A stretch of DNA of 64,000 nucleotides from an uncultured Candidatus Melainabacteria bacterium (GCA_934757155.1 CAKVLI010000003.1:1-64000), one strand, 5' to 3'. Numbered from the stretch's first letter, positions 7,981-16,568 are shown. Program-made: numbers and translations. The notes: a model not told the origin generated them from the sequence alone.

Positions 7981-8946
7981 ATGAAAAATTTTGAATTAAA
8001 AGTGACTAAAACAAAGTACAAAAACGAAGCAGAAGAAATCGCTCACCATGAAGCAATGAGAAAAGCATCCCTGTATGCATACAAATCGACCGATGAAAAT
8101 CTACCAAAAGGTTATGAACATATAGGGATATTTGACAATATGGATAACGGATTTCATGCTGAAGTTTTGAAAAAGAATAATGAAATTATTATTGCGTATA
8201 GGGGAACAGAAGAAAAATCTATAAAAGATTGGCTTAACAATGAACAAATTTATAAGAACGCGTATCCTCCGCAAATTAATTCAGCAGAAGAGGTGTATAA
8301 GAATATTCGAAAAGAATACCCAAATGCAGACATTGTTTTAACTGGTCATTCCGCCGGAGGTGGAGTTGCGGCTTACTTGGGTGCAAAATATGGTATTCCT
8401 GCAATTACATTTAATCCAATAGGCACAGTTGAGTTGTTAGATAAAAATAACGGTTATTATGATGATTCACAAGTGGTGAACTATTGCAATCCCAGAGATT
8501 GGACTCCATCAGGTAACCCTAAAGAATTGTTTGGAAAGGTTTATGAAGTTGAATCAAAAGGATTTACCTCGAGAAAGGAAGCATCAATTAATGCCCACCA
8601 CAGAGCCGAAGACTTAGAGGATTTGAGAACCCGAAAAGAAACTACAAAAGCAGAGTTGCAAAAAAAGTATGAAGAGTACAAGAAAAAGCAGAAACAGGAC
8701 AAGGAAATTGATTATTTCAAAAGGCATGGTCGAAAAGAACCTATCAAAATGCCACGCACATCACTTTGGGGTGAAGAGCATCAGTGCGCCGGCTCATACA
8801 GTGTAAGCGGTTACACAAGGGAAGACGGCACAAAAGTCGACGGATATACCAGAACTTGCGGAGCAAAGCATGCCAGTTGGCGCGGCAAAAGTCTCAGTGA
8901 AATGTCTGACGGTGAAGTAGATCAAATGCTTGATGATTTGATTTAG
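7981..8946 (+). CDS. Lipase-fold (alpha/beta hydrolase) protein with a Cys-containing C-terminal tail
   Basis: The ATG at 7981, nine bases after AAAGGA, is preferred over the one at 7963. The 321-residue product has a class-3 lipase-like core: IAYRGTEEKSIKDW near 72-85, then LTGHSAGGGVAAYLG near 120-134 with the nucleophile-elbow GHSAGG. A PRDWTPSG segment near 171-178 may hold the catalytic Asp. A Lys/Glu-rich helix (about 218-245) leads to a Gly/Tyr-rich tail with two Cys near 270 and 296. No signal peptide is seen. Phage-borne lipase-fold proteins of this kind can be cell-killing effectors or morons. The substrate is unknown. Confidence 0.65.
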   Translation: MKNFELKVTKTKYKNEAEEIAHHEAMRKASLYAYKSTDENLPKGYEHIGIFDNMDNGFHAEVLKKNNEIIIAYRGTEEKSIKDWLNNEQIYKNAYPPQINSAEEVYKNIRKEYPNADIVLTGHSAGGGVAAYLGAKYGIPAITFNPIGTVELLDKNNGYYDDSQVVNYCNPRDWTPSGNPKELFGKVYEVESKGFTSRKEASINAHHRAEDLEDLRTRKETTKAELQKKYEEYKKKQKQDKEIDYFKRHGRKEPIKMPRTSLWGEEHQCAGSYSVSGYTREDGTKVDGYTRTCGAKHASWRGKSLSEMSDGEVDQMLDDLI

Positions 8947-9626
8947 AGCGGTATTGGAACCAAACGTCGATAGAATTTGTACTCGTTAAAAGCTTTCGGG
9001 AGTTCTCCCCAGTATCTGTAAATGGTTTTACCTTCTCTTTCCAAATTTTCAGCCAATCTGTCCGCCTCTTCATTTGTCGCGGTCAGGCATGGATAACAAA
9101 ACGGGCTTTTTATTTTATCAAGATTGAATTTCAGTAAATTGATATCCCTATATTTTTTGTCAAGCACTTTAAAACAAGTCGCTTTTTTCATGTAAACTAA
9201 CTTCATGTCGTCGGGAATTTCTTGCGAAAATTCCGGCGACTTTTCTTTTATATAAAGATAACTTTCAATCCTTTCCGGAATAAATTTTCTGACTGAATTA
9301 AAACACGCAAAACCGCTAGGTGTGGCGGATAGAGAATGCGCGTTATCAACAATTAGTTTAGGATAAATTTTTACAAGTTTTTTGACATTATCATCACAAA
9401 CACCAAAATAATTTGGGTACAAAACAAACTCATCTTTTTCAAAATCTTCTGTCGGCATGAAATCGTCATCAATATGATAAAACAAAGGCTTGCAACCTTC
9501 TGCAAAAGCTGCGTGACGCATTACGTCACACAAATAATACGGAACTCGGATTTCTTCTATTGCGAATTCTCTTATCAAATATCTAAAAGAATTTCTTGCG
9601 TAATCAAATTTTAATTTTTTATACAT
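8943..9626 (-). CDS. Short DegT/DnrJ/EryC1-like (PLP aminotransferase fold) protein
   Basis: The protein has 227 residues, against about 370 for the usual family length. LIVDNAHSLSATPSG near 91-105 corresponds to the cofactor-contact region of sugar aminotransferases of the WecE/DegT family. FNSVRKFIPERIESY near 109-123 corresponds to the region of the PLP-binding lysine. The family's N-terminal cofactor-binding part appears shortened, so activity is uncertain. It converges on the lipase-like gene with a 4-base overlap. It may be a moron gene modifying surface sugars, or a decayed fragment. No good ribosome-binding site is visible. Confidence 0.5.
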   Translation of the reverse strand: MYKKLKFDYARNSFRYLIREFAIEEIRVPYYLCDVMRHAAFAEGCKPLFYHIDDDFMPTEDFEKDEFVLYPNYFGVCDDNVKKLVKIYPKLIVDNAHSLSATPSGFACFNSVRKFIPERIESYLYIKEKSPEFSQEIPDDMKLVYMKKATCFKVLDKKYRDINLLKFNLDKIKSPFCYPCLTATNEEADRLAENLEREGKTIYRYWGELPKAFNEYKFYRRLVPIPL

Positions 9627-9634
9627 AATAATTG

Positions 9635-9671
9635 AAAAGGGGCGCGGTCGTTCACGACCGCGCCCCTTTTT
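9635..9671 (-). terminator. Strong terminator of the rpsB-tsf operon
   Basis: A perfect GC-rich hairpin (GGGGCGCGGTCGT and its complement with a tiny loop) is flanked by A and T runs. It lies 10 bases past the tsf stop. Its symmetry would let it act in both directions, and it marks the border between the prophage cargo and the housekeeping genes. Confidence 0.9.
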
Positions 9672-9680
9672 GTTAATAAA

Positions 9681-10544
9681 CTATTTACCTAATTGGCTCA
9701 TAACTTCATCAGCGAAGTTATCATTTCTTTTTTCAAGACCTTCACCAAGAACGTATCTGTCAAATTTAACGATGTTAAATTTACCGGAGATAAGTTGTTC
9801 AATTGTTTGTTCAGGATTCTTAACGAACGGTTGTTCGATTAAGCATCTGTGAGCCATCAATTTGTTTACACGACCTTCAACGATTTTAGCTCTGATTTGT
9901 TCAGGTTTGTTAGCCAAATCGTCTTTACCCATTTCAATTCTTGTTTCTTCTTCAATAACTGAAGCAGGAATGTCTTTTCTTGAAACGAATTCAGGAGCTG
10001 AAGATGCGATGTGCAAGCAAACATCTTTTGCCAAAACGTCATCCTTAGCGTCTGTGTTAAGAAGAACACCGATTTTACCGTTGTGGATGTAAGTTGCAAC
10101 ATTGCCTTCGTATCTTACAAATCTTCTAACAGTAATTTTTTCACCGATAGATGCGATTTTTTCTTTGATAACGTCAGCGATAGGTTTGTTGCATTTAGGG
10201 CAATTTGTTGCAAGAAGTGCATCTACGTCAGCAGGGTTAGATTCTGCAACAACTTGTGCCAAACCGTTTGTTAATTCGATAAATTCAGCGTTTTTAGCAA
10301 CGAAGTCTGTTTCACAGTTAACTTCAATCATTGCACCAACTGAATCAGAAACGTATGAACCGATTCTTCCTTCAGCAGCGATTCTGCCCATTTTCTTATC
10401 AGCAGAAGCGATACCTTTCTGACGAAGGACTTCCATAGCTTTTTCCATATCACCGTCAACTTCAACCAAAGCTTTTTTAGCATCCATCATGCCAGCGCCG
10501 GTTTTGTCGCGGAGTTCTTTTACCATTGTAGCTGTAATATTCAT
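9681..10544 (-). CDS. tsf: Elongation factor Ts
   Basis: This is the guanine-nucleotide exchange factor for EF-Tu. Its 287 residues start after a GGAG site. The N-terminal UBA-like domain reads VKELRDKTGAGMMDAKKAL (8-26), and the conserved TDFVAKNAEF is near 79-88. The C-terminal half holds HRCLIEQPFVKNPEQTIE, typical of EF-Ts. An insertion-like CPKC segment near 114-117, where most homologues have no cysteines, is unusual. It lies directly downstream of rpsB, the common bacterial order. Confidence 0.97.
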   Translation of the reverse strand: MNITATMVKELRDKTGAGMMDAKKALVEVDGDMEKAMEVLRQKGIASADKKMGRIAAEGRIGSYVSDSVGAMIEVNCETDFVAKNAEFIELTNGLAQVVAESNPADVDALLATNCPKCNKPIADVIKEKIASIGEKITVRRFVRYEGNVATYIHNGKIGVLLNTDAKDDVLAKDVCLHIASSAPEFVSRKDIPASVIEEETRIEMGKDDLANKPEQIRAKIVEGRVNKLMAHRCLIEQPFVKNPEQTIEQLISGKFNIVKFDRYVLGEGLEKRNDNFADEVMSQLGK

Positions 10545-10643
10545 TTTAAATTTCTCCTTATTTAAAAGTGATTAAGTGACCAAGCGCTTAGTGAACAAAC
10601 TTATTGTTTTTATCACTTTTTACTTGATCACTCGGTCACTTAA
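10545..10643 (-). promoter_or_regulatory. rpsB-tsf intercistronic inverted repeats
   Basis: This 99-base gap holds an exact 11-base inverted repeat (10571-10581 with 10634-10644). A second, overlapping one pairs AAAAGTGAT (10564-10572) with ATCACTTTT downstream. The two pairings are mutually exclusive in part. This could be a processing or attenuation element that sets the S2 to EF-Ts ratio. That is an inference from symmetry only. Confidence 0.4.
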
Positions 10644-11408
10644 TTATACGTTAGCAGTTTCTTCAACGCCGGCATCAGCAGCTGTAACAGCTTCTACTTT
10701 GCCTTTAGAGTTAGCGTTGTTTTCTCTTAATTGTTTACCTTCCAAAACAGCGTCAGCCAATTTAGAAGTGATTAATTTAATTGAACGAATTGCGTCATCG
10801 TTACCAGGAATTACAAAGTTAATTCCGTCCGGATTAGCGTTTGTATCTGCAAGACAGATAACAGGGATGTTCAATTTGTTAGCTTCTGCGATAGCGATAT
10901 CTTCTTTAGCTTGATCTACAACGAAAATGATATCAGGCAAACCGCGCATTTCTTTAATACCGCCCAAAGTTTTGCTCAATTTTGCAAGTTGTCTGTTAAG
11001 TTGAGCTTGTTCTTTCTTCGGTAATTTTTCAGCGTGACCTGAAGCGATGAAATCTTCAAGTTCTCTAAGTTTGTTAACTCTTCCTCTGATAGTTTCAAAG
11101 TTAGTTAACATACCACCTAACCATCTTCTGTTGATGTAGTAAGCGCCGGCTCTGTTAGCTTCTTCAGCAACAACTTCAGCTGCTTGTTTTTTAGTACCTA
11201 CAAAAAGAACATTTCTTCCTTTTGCTGCGTATTCTCTAACTGCATTATAAGCGGCATCCAATAAATCTGAAGTTTTTCTCAAATCAAGAATGTAAATACC
11301 GTTTCTTGCACCGTAGATATACGGTTTCATTTTAGGGTTCCAGTGTTGTGTTTGGTGACCGAAATGTACTCCGGCTTCCAAAAGTTCGATAAGTGATGCT
11401 GTTGACAT
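10644..11408 (-). CDS. rpsB: 30S ribosomal protein S2
   Basis: The start at 11408 follows AGGAGA, and an upstream in-frame ATG at 11450 is rejected. The 254-residue product opens with the S2 signature LLEAGVHFGHQTQHWNPKM (8-26). It also has IYILDLRKT, NVLFVGTKKQA and RWLGGMLTNF in order, then DIIFVVDQAKE and VICLADTNANPDGI. The last 25 or so residues are an Asn/Ala-rich extension. It assembles into the small ribosomal subunit. Confidence 0.97.
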   Translation of the reverse strand: MSTASLIELLEAGVHFGHQTQHWNPKMKPYIYGARNGIYILDLRKTSDLLDAAYNAVREYAAKGRNVLFVGTKKQAAEVVAEEANRAGAYYINRRWLGGMLTNFETIRGRVNKLRELEDFIASGHAEKLPKKEQAQLNRQLAKLSKTLGGIKEMRGLPDIIFVVDQAKEDIAIAEANKLNIPVICLADTNANPDGINFVIPGNDDAIRSIKLITSKLADAVLEGKQLRENNANSKGKVEAVTAADAGVEETANV

Positions 11409-11450
11409 CTTGTGTCTCCTTTTTTTAACTTGTTTTACTACGGGTTGCAC

Positions 11451-11663
11451 AGCTTCATTTAACTAATGTTAAACTAGGGTAGAACCTATCAAGCCAGTGT
11501 AACCAAGATTATCTTATTATAAACATATTCCACAGGCAAGTTATTGCTTAACAAAAGTTATACTGAGCGCATTTATCCGACGGATGAATTGCGTATTGCG
11601 ATAAATTATAATAACCAATCTGCGATATAGAATCTGAATAACATATACAATAGACTGTTTATT
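11451..11663. other. Divergent intergenic region of rpsB and the XRE gene
   Basis: On the minus strand a TATAAT (complement of 11516-11521) lies about 108 bases before the rpsB start, giving a long leader. On the plus strand a weak TACAAT at 11645-11650 lies 13 bases before the regulator gene, which lacks a clear ribosome-binding site. No gene is seen here. Confidence 0.4.
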
Positions 11664-11999
11664 ATGAGCTTAAAGGTTTTGTTTGGAGAAAAATTAAAGA
11701 AATACAGAACAGATCTCGGTATGACCCGAGAGGCTTTTGCCGAAAAAATTGATATGCATCCTTCAAATTTGGCAAGAATTGAAGCCGGAATTCAATTTCC
11801 TAAACCTGAAACTTTGGATAATTTAGTTGCGTTTTTAGGGATAAGTTATTCTGAATTATTTGATTTTTCAAAAGATAAATTTTCAGAAAAAGATTCTCAA
11901 AATATCCAAGAAGTTTTTAATAAATATATAAAAAGATTAAGCGAAAAAGATTTAAAATTTTTTGCTGAAACCATTAAGCTGTATATAAAATCCCGTTAA
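11664..11999 (+). CDS. XRE-family transcriptional regulator
   Basis: The protein has 111 residues. A Cro/cI-type helix-turn-helix spans about 11-65, with GMTREAFAEKIDMHPSNLAR followed by the usual IEAGIQFPKPETL turn. The C-terminal 40 residues are a charged helix, perhaps for dimerisation. No Shine-Dalgarno sequence precedes the ATG, so the mRNA may have a very short leader. Its targets are unknown. It is divergent from rpsB and 142 bases upstream of the GH13-type gene. Confidence 0.75.
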   Translation: MSLKVLFGEKLKKYRTDLGMTREAFAEKIDMHPSNLARIEAGIQFPKPETLDNLVAFLGISYSELFDFSKDKFSEKDSQNIQEVFNKYIKRLSEKDLKFFAETIKLYIKSR

Positions 12000-12038
12000 A
12001 ACATTGCTTAATTTTTCTTAACATTTAACTTCAGATGT

Positions 12039-12067
12039 TTGTAAAAAATATATGTGTATGATATTAT
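12039..12067 (+). promoter_or_regulatory. Promoter of the GH13-type gene
   Basis: TTGTAA (12039-12044), a 17-base spacer and TATTAT (12062-12067) form a sigma-70-like promoter. Downstream are three ATCACAT copies and a palindrome. Confidence 0.6.
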
Positions 12068-12101
12068 CCTTATATACAAAAATCACATTCAACAATCACA
12101 T

Positions 12102-12118
12102 TTTAGATTTAATCTAAA
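12102..12118. promoter_or_regulatory. Palindrome in the leader of the GH13-type gene
   Basis: TTTAGAT-TTA-ATCTAAA is a perfect 7-base-arm palindrome. It lies about 35 bases past the predicted -10 and 23 bases before the start codon, flanked by repeated ATCACAT. It is a candidate operator or leader hairpin. The cognate regulator is unknown; the adjacent XRE gene is one possibility. Confidence 0.4.
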
Positions 12119-12141
12119 TATCACATATCAAGGAGAAAAAG

Positions 12142-14418
12142 ATGCTAGATTTTCTGTTTAAGAAAGAGACCACGAGTGCAGAACTTTTGAACGATTTTTA
12201 TTCAAAACTTCGCGAGATGAATTCTTTTGAATCAATAAGTGAAGAAAGAAAAGAATATTTAAAATCTACAATGGATAAATTCGGATACCTTCCATATCCT
12301 CAAATCAAGGCGTTGGAGGAACTTACGGATGCAGAAGTTTTGTGGGCTTTAGAATCAAAATGGGAAAAAGAAGGTGTTTTCAAAGACGGAAAATTTGAGT
12401 TTTCAAAAGCAAGTGTTCTGGCAAGAAATAATGTAAAAGATTCAAGCTGGCTTCAAAAAGAAGGTCACGATATAAAACTTATCAACCTTGCAGCGTTAGG
12501 AAACGGTAATAAATCAGAAGAGTGCGGAAAATTTATGGATTGGATGCGTCAACTTTTGATTTTGCCTACAGGAAATAAAAGTAACGGAATTTTCTCAACA
12601 ACTATGTATTTAATTCCGTTCCATCCGCGTGAATTCGGATGTGCATATTTGCCGACAGCAAGCTGTGTAAGTCCGAATTTGGAAGATAGCAAAATAAAAG
12701 AAGCTACAGGTTTGGACGCTGACGGACAGGTTAGAACATTTATTCAGTTAGCTCAATTGGCAGGTCATCCTGTTATCTACGACATACTTCCGCAAACGGG
12801 ACGTTTCTCAAAAATTGTTCTTACAAATCCTGAATGTGCAAGATGGTTTGATATTAATGCATTAATTCAAGAACTTTGCAAGAATGTGGACTCTATTGGT
12901 GAAAAACTTGAAGATAAATATTCCAAAGATGATATTGCGATTGTTAGCGGTATTTACAAAAAATCTATTAAAGGTGAAAGCTACGGCGAATTAACTGAAC
13001 ACTATAAAAATATTTTTGACGAAATGGAAGGGCTTTTGAAGGAAACAAAAATATTCCTTTCAAATTCAATGCTTGAAAGAAGTATTCAAGACAGACTTCA
13101 TAAAAAAGCAAAAATGATTATTAATAAGGTTGCTCATAATCAAAGAGGTAAAAAACTTACTGAAAAAGAAATTCTTAATCAGGGTGAAATAATTCAAACT
13201 TTGATAAAAGAAGGTATGTGGCCGGCCCCGGGTGGTGCTTGGTGTTCAGCAGGTGTTCCTGTATTCGATAGAATGAGCGACGGAGCTTGCTATCCGACAT
13301 TCAAACATTATAACTACAAAGGCGAAGATGTTACCGAGTTTGCTAACCTTGATTGCCAAACACCTTACTACTTTGTTTGTTTGGAAAATGGAAAATATAA
13401 CAATGACGTTATCAAATTCTTTGTTGATTATATGAAGGATTTGCAAGAAGAATACAATTTTGACGGATTCAGAGTAGATCACATTGACCATATTGTTGAT
13501 GAAGTTTCTGAAAAAGACGGAGTTCCGATAAGTTATAGAGCGCCTAGAAAGGTTCTCGGAATGTTGAACAATGCGATGAAGGAAAAAGTTCCTTATTTTG
13601 CATCACTTGCGGAATATATGTTAGGCGAAAATTCACTTAAAGAATATCATCAGGATATGAACTTTGATATTCTTTGGGGTAATGATATTCCTGCTCAAAG
13701 TTATAAAACTCCGGAAGTTATTGCGGACGAAAATTTGCAGTTATCAAACTACAATTCTTCAACAAAGAAATCAACACCACTTTCAATTTTGAAAACTTAT
13801 AACAACCAAGACGGTGAGTTTGAGGCATTTGACAGATATCCGGCACAACTTGGAGAAGCAGGTGCTTTGTTCAAGTGGTTCAAGTTCAAATTCCTTCCGG
13901 GTGGAAAGTTCGCTCAAAGACCTTGTATGTACGTTGATGGTGATGAATCATTTACAAACGGCGGTATTGAAGGAGCAATCGGTTCTGAGATTTCTATGAA
14001 GCGTGGAAATGACTACGATTTCTATTCAAAATTTGATGCTTTAGACAGATTTGTTAAAAATTCTTCTGTTATATCAGATGGTGAGGCTCATATTATAAGA
14101 CAGGATGACGACGGATTTGTAGCTTGGCAAATTCAAAAAGAGGGATTGAAAAATTCTATCCTTGTTGTGGCAAACTACAATTCTCCGAGCGAAAAATTCT
14201 TAGTAGAAGAAGATAACGAAAACAGCTACACAGAAGTTAGAGAAGGTCACGAAGTTTTTGACAAAACTATAGAACTTTCTTGTGATTATTCAATCGTTTC
14301 TGAGTTTAGATTTGACGGAACAGATTATATTGAAGAAAAATTTGTTGCAGCGACAAACTCTCTTTCTTTCGGAAAGATAATGCCTGCGGAATTTAAATTC
14401 TTCACTGTAATCAAGTAG
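12142..14418 (+). CDS. GH13-like alpha-glucan-active enzyme
   Basis: This large 758-residue protein without a signal peptide is predicted to act on alpha-glucans in the cytoplasm. YNFDGFRVDHIDH near 437-449 carries the GFR-x-D nucleophile motif of GH13. LAEYMLGE near 489-496 would supply the acid/base Glu, and MNFDILWGNDI follows near 505-515. A C-terminal beta domain spans about 650-758. Overall divergence is high, and the exact reaction (amylase, glucanotransferase or phosphorylase-like) cannot be told. It has a strong AAGGAG start site, its own promoter and a following terminator, so it is monocistronic. Confidence 0.7.
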   Translation: MLDFLFKKETTSAELLNDFYSKLREMNSFESISEERKEYLKSTMDKFGYLPYPQIKALEELTDAEVLWALESKWEKEGVFKDGKFEFSKASVLARNNVKDSSWLQKEGHDIKLINLAALGNGNKSEECGKFMDWMRQLLILPTGNKSNGIFSTTMYLIPFHPREFGCAYLPTASCVSPNLEDSKIKEATGLDADGQVRTFIQLAQLAGHPVIYDILPQTGRFSKIVLTNPECARWFDINALIQELCKNVDSIGEKLEDKYSKDDIAIVSGIYKKSIKGESYGELTEHYKNIFDEMEGLLKETKIFLSNSMLERSIQDRLHKKAKMIINKVAHNQRGKKLTEKEILNQGEIIQTLIKEGMWPAPGGAWCSAGVPVFDRMSDGACYPTFKHYNYKGEDVTEFANLDCQTPYYFVCLENGKYNNDVIKFFVDYMKDLQEEYNFDGFRVDHIDHIVDEVSEKDGVPISYRAPRKVLGMLNNAMKEKVPYFASLAEYMLGENSLKEYHQDMNFDILWGNDIPAQSYKTPEVIADENLQLSNYNSSTKKSTPLSILKTYNNQDGEFEAFDRYPAQLGEAGALFKWFKFKFLPGGKFAQRPCMYVDGDESFTNGGIEGAIGSEISMKRGNDYDFYSKFDALDRFVKNSSVISDGEAHIIRQDDDGFVAWQIQKEGLKNSILVVANYNSPSEKFLVEEDNENSYTEVREGHEVFDKTIELSCDYSIVSEFRFDGTDYIEEKFVAATNSLSFGKIMPAEFKFFTVIK

Positions 14419-14506
14419 GTTAAAAGCGGGTAGTGTTAAACGAACCTGCCCTAGGAGTATAAAAGGTTACGATTAAGTAAACTACGATTAAATGATAATG
14501 GGATAC

Positions 14507-14531
14507 GCCGAAACGAAAGTTTCGGCTTTTT
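14507..14531 (+). terminator. Terminator of the GH13-type gene
   Basis: GCCGAAAC, a GAAA tetraloop and GTTTCGGC are followed by a T-rich run. This is a textbook intrinsic terminator. Confidence 0.9.
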
Positions 14532-14593
14532 CTTTAAGCTTTCTTTTGGACGGGTAAAATAATCAGACCTCTCTAAATATTTACCCCCCCTCT

Positions 14594-15046
14594 CTAAATA
14601 TTTTCATCTTCTGACGCGTCTTCGTCAGTAATTGCAGGGGCTGTAACTGTTACTCCGAGTTGTTCCAAAGCTGCACGTGCTTTTGGTGCAAGTGCTGTGT
14701 CGGAGAAGTTTTCTAAAATTGTTTGATAACAATCAATTGCTTCCGGCTTCATATCTCTGAGTTTGTAAACATTTCCTGCTTTGTAGTATAGAGGTGCAAG
14801 CTCAGTCGCTGTCGCAACGAGCATTTGGTTATCCAGTTTAATTTTTATTCCGATAAGAGTTTCATTGTCTTGTGGGGACAAAAGAGCCCTTGCATAAATC
14901 TTTTTTGTTATGTTATCAATGTCGTCTGACATTTGTTGAACAGCTTCTTTTGAAAGCTTAGAGGATTTTTTTGCTGCAGATACGTCAAGACAAACTGCTG
15001 ACAACAAAAATAACCCTGATAATATTATTACAAAAAACTTTTTCAT
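14594..15046 (-). CDS. Secreted TPR-like protein
   Basis: The protein has 150 residues. An N-terminal signal peptide (about 1-25, ending VSA) is followed by helical repeats. The segment YYKAGNVYKLRDMKPEAIDCY near 86-106 looks like a TPR motif, and APKARAALEQL closes it. It is therefore probably periplasmic and helps assemble an envelope complex, but its partner is unknown. A CGGAG start site is clear. It is divergent from nagZ, and the 89-base gap holds promoters for both. Confidence 0.6.
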   Translation of the reverse strand: MKKFFVIILSGLFLLSAVCLDVSAAKKSSKLSKEAVQQMSDDIDNITKKIYARALLSPQDNETLIGIKIKLDNQMLVATATELAPLYYKAGNVYKLRDMKPEAIDCYQTILENFSDTALAPKARAALEQLGVTVTAPAITDEDASEDENI

Positions 15047-15099
15047 TATTTACTCCGATACTTACCTATATTATATCCTAAGATAATTATATAAAAAAG

Positions 15100-15129
15100 T
15101 TGATTTTTCTCATCAATTAAATGTATGAT
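15100..15129 (+). promoter_or_regulatory. nagZ promoter, leaderless type
   Basis: TTGATT (15100-15105), an 18-base spacer and TATGAT (15124-15129). Only six bases separate the -10 hexamer from the ATG, so transcription would start at or next to the start codon. Confidence 0.55.
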
Positions 15130-15135
15130 TAATTT

Positions 15136-16095
15136 ATGGAAAAACTTGTTTATCAAATGTTTATTCTTGGGAGTGGAAATTGCTTAGATAGAGCTCTGTC
15201 AAAAGGTTTGGGCGGAGTTATATTTTTCACTAAAGATATTCCTGATGAAAAAACATTTAAGGATTCAATAAAAAATATTAAAAACAAATCTTTGATTCCA
15301 CCTTTTCTTTCGATTGATCAAGAGGGTGGTAGAGTTGAACGAACGGAAAATATTCGTCCGAGAAGAGTCTCTCCGAGATTTGCGTATAAAAATGGTAAAA
15401 AATTTTTAAGAGAGCAGTCTGCTGAGATTTCAAGGGAGCTTCAAACATGGGGGATTAACCTTAATTTTGCACCTTGTGCGGATGTTAATACAAATCCTAA
15501 TAATCCGATTATTGGTGAACGCGCGTTTTCGGACAATCCTGAAGAGGTGATGATGGGAGTCGAACTTTTTTCGGAGGAGTCAAGAAAATTTGGGGTTATT
15601 CCTTGTGTAAAACATTTCCCCGGGCATGGGGATGCTGATAAGGACAGTCATTTGACTTTGCCTGAGATAGATTTACCGTTTGAGAAAATGAAAAATATTC
15701 ATATCAAACCATTCGATAATGCGATTGAAAACGGTGCGGATATGGTAATGGTGGCGCATTTGTGGTGCAAATGTTTTGATAAAAAAATTATACCTTCTTC
15801 TTTGAGTAAAAATGTGGTCGGATATTTGAGGAACGAATTGAACTATGACGGAGTCGCGATTTCTGACGACATGGTTATGAAGGGTGTGCAAGATTACGGT
15901 AGCTTTGAAGCTTGTAAAATGGGGATTGAAGCGGGCTTGGATATGTTTATTTATAGAGAAGCTAACGAAGAAACGGTTCGAACAATTGATAAGTTGGTTG
16001 AATATGCAGAGCAGAATGAAGCTTTTAGACAAAAAATAATTGAGTCGAATAATAGAATTAGAAAACTTAAGGTTAAGTATGGAATCATAAAATAA
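15136..16095 (+). CDS. nagZ: Beta-N-acetylhexosaminidase (GH3, NagZ type)
   Basis: This enzyme removes N-acetylglucosamine from cell-wall muropeptide fragments during murein recycling. Its 319 residues are near the usual NagZ size. IDQEGGRVER near 62-71 is the substrate-binding loop and KHFPGHGDADKDSH near 161-174 is the hallmark GH3/NagZ motif. ISDDMVMKGV near 240-249 contains the nucleophile Asp. No signal peptide is visible, which fits the cytoplasmic enzyme. There is no ribosome-binding site: a -10 hexamer lies six bases before the ATG. Confidence 0.9.
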   Translation: MEKLVYQMFILGSGNCLDRALSKGLGGVIFFTKDIPDEKTFKDSIKNIKNKSLIPPFLSIDQEGGRVERTENIRPRRVSPRFAYKNGKKFLREQSAEISRELQTWGINLNFAPCADVNTNPNNPIIGERAFSDNPEEVMMGVELFSEESRKFGVIPCVKHFPGHGDADKDSHLTLPEIDLPFEKMKNIHIKPFDNAIENGADMVMVAHLWCKCFDKKIIPSSLSKNVVGYLRNELNYDGVAISDDMVMKGVQDYGSFEACKMGIEAGLDMFIYREANEETVRTIDKLVEYAEQNEAFRQKIIESNNRIRKLKVKYGIIK

Positions 16096-16117
16096 GGCAG
16101 GTCGTGAAAAACCTGCC
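16096..16117. terminator. Hairpin between nagZ and the zinc-ribbon gene
   Basis: GGCAGGT (16096-16102) pairs with ACCTGCC (16111-16117). It is a plausible shared terminator of two convergent genes, although the T-run is short. Confidence 0.6.
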
Positions 16118-16156
16118 AAATTAATCGATATGTTTTTAAGACAATTTTTATTATTT

Positions 16157-16435
16157 CTAACCTTCGTGTTTTGAAGCTTCAAAACATTCTTTGCAAAGAA
16201 CATCTCTGCCTTGAGTAGGATTAAAAGGAACCTGTGTCTGTACACCGCACTTTGCACATACTGCATCGTACATTCTTTTCTTTCCTCTGTGCTGTTGTTT
16301 CTTTAATTTTCTGCATTCCGGGCATCTTTTTGGCTTATTTGATAAACCCTTTTCAGCATAGAATTCTTGTTCACCTGCTGTGAAAACAAACTCTTTGCCA
16401 CAATCTTCACAAATAAGCGTTTCGTCTTGGTACAT
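16157..16435 (-). CDS. CxxC-x17-CxxC zinc-binding protein
   Basis: This 92-residue protein has three CxxC-type knuckles: CEDC near 9-12, CPEC near 38-41 and CAKC near 60-63. The last is paired with CKEC exactly 17 residues later. This matches the CxxC-x17-CxxC zinc-ribbon family, whose role is unsettled; a nucleic-acid or stress-linked role is usually suggested. The start is ATG at 16435 behind AGGAG. It converges with nagZ over a hairpin. Confidence 0.75.
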   Translation of the reverse strand: MYQDETLICEDCGKEFVFTAGEQEFYAEKGLSNKPKRCPECRKLKKQQHRGKKRMYDAVCAKCGVQTQVPFNPTQGRDVLCKECFEASKHEG

Positions 16436-16568
16436 CACTGTTCTCCTACATAATATTTAATATAACCATGCCACAACTAAGTGTCATCCACTTATTTTAT
16501 ACTTTTTTTCGGTGAACGTCAAGTATTATGGGAGTTTAGATACAAAACTACACAATTAAAACTTAGGA

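Noticed and set aside
9862..10422. Open frames on the strand opposite tsf
   Set aside because: They are shadows of the highly conserved tsf coding frame and have neither ribosome-binding sites nor recognisable domains.
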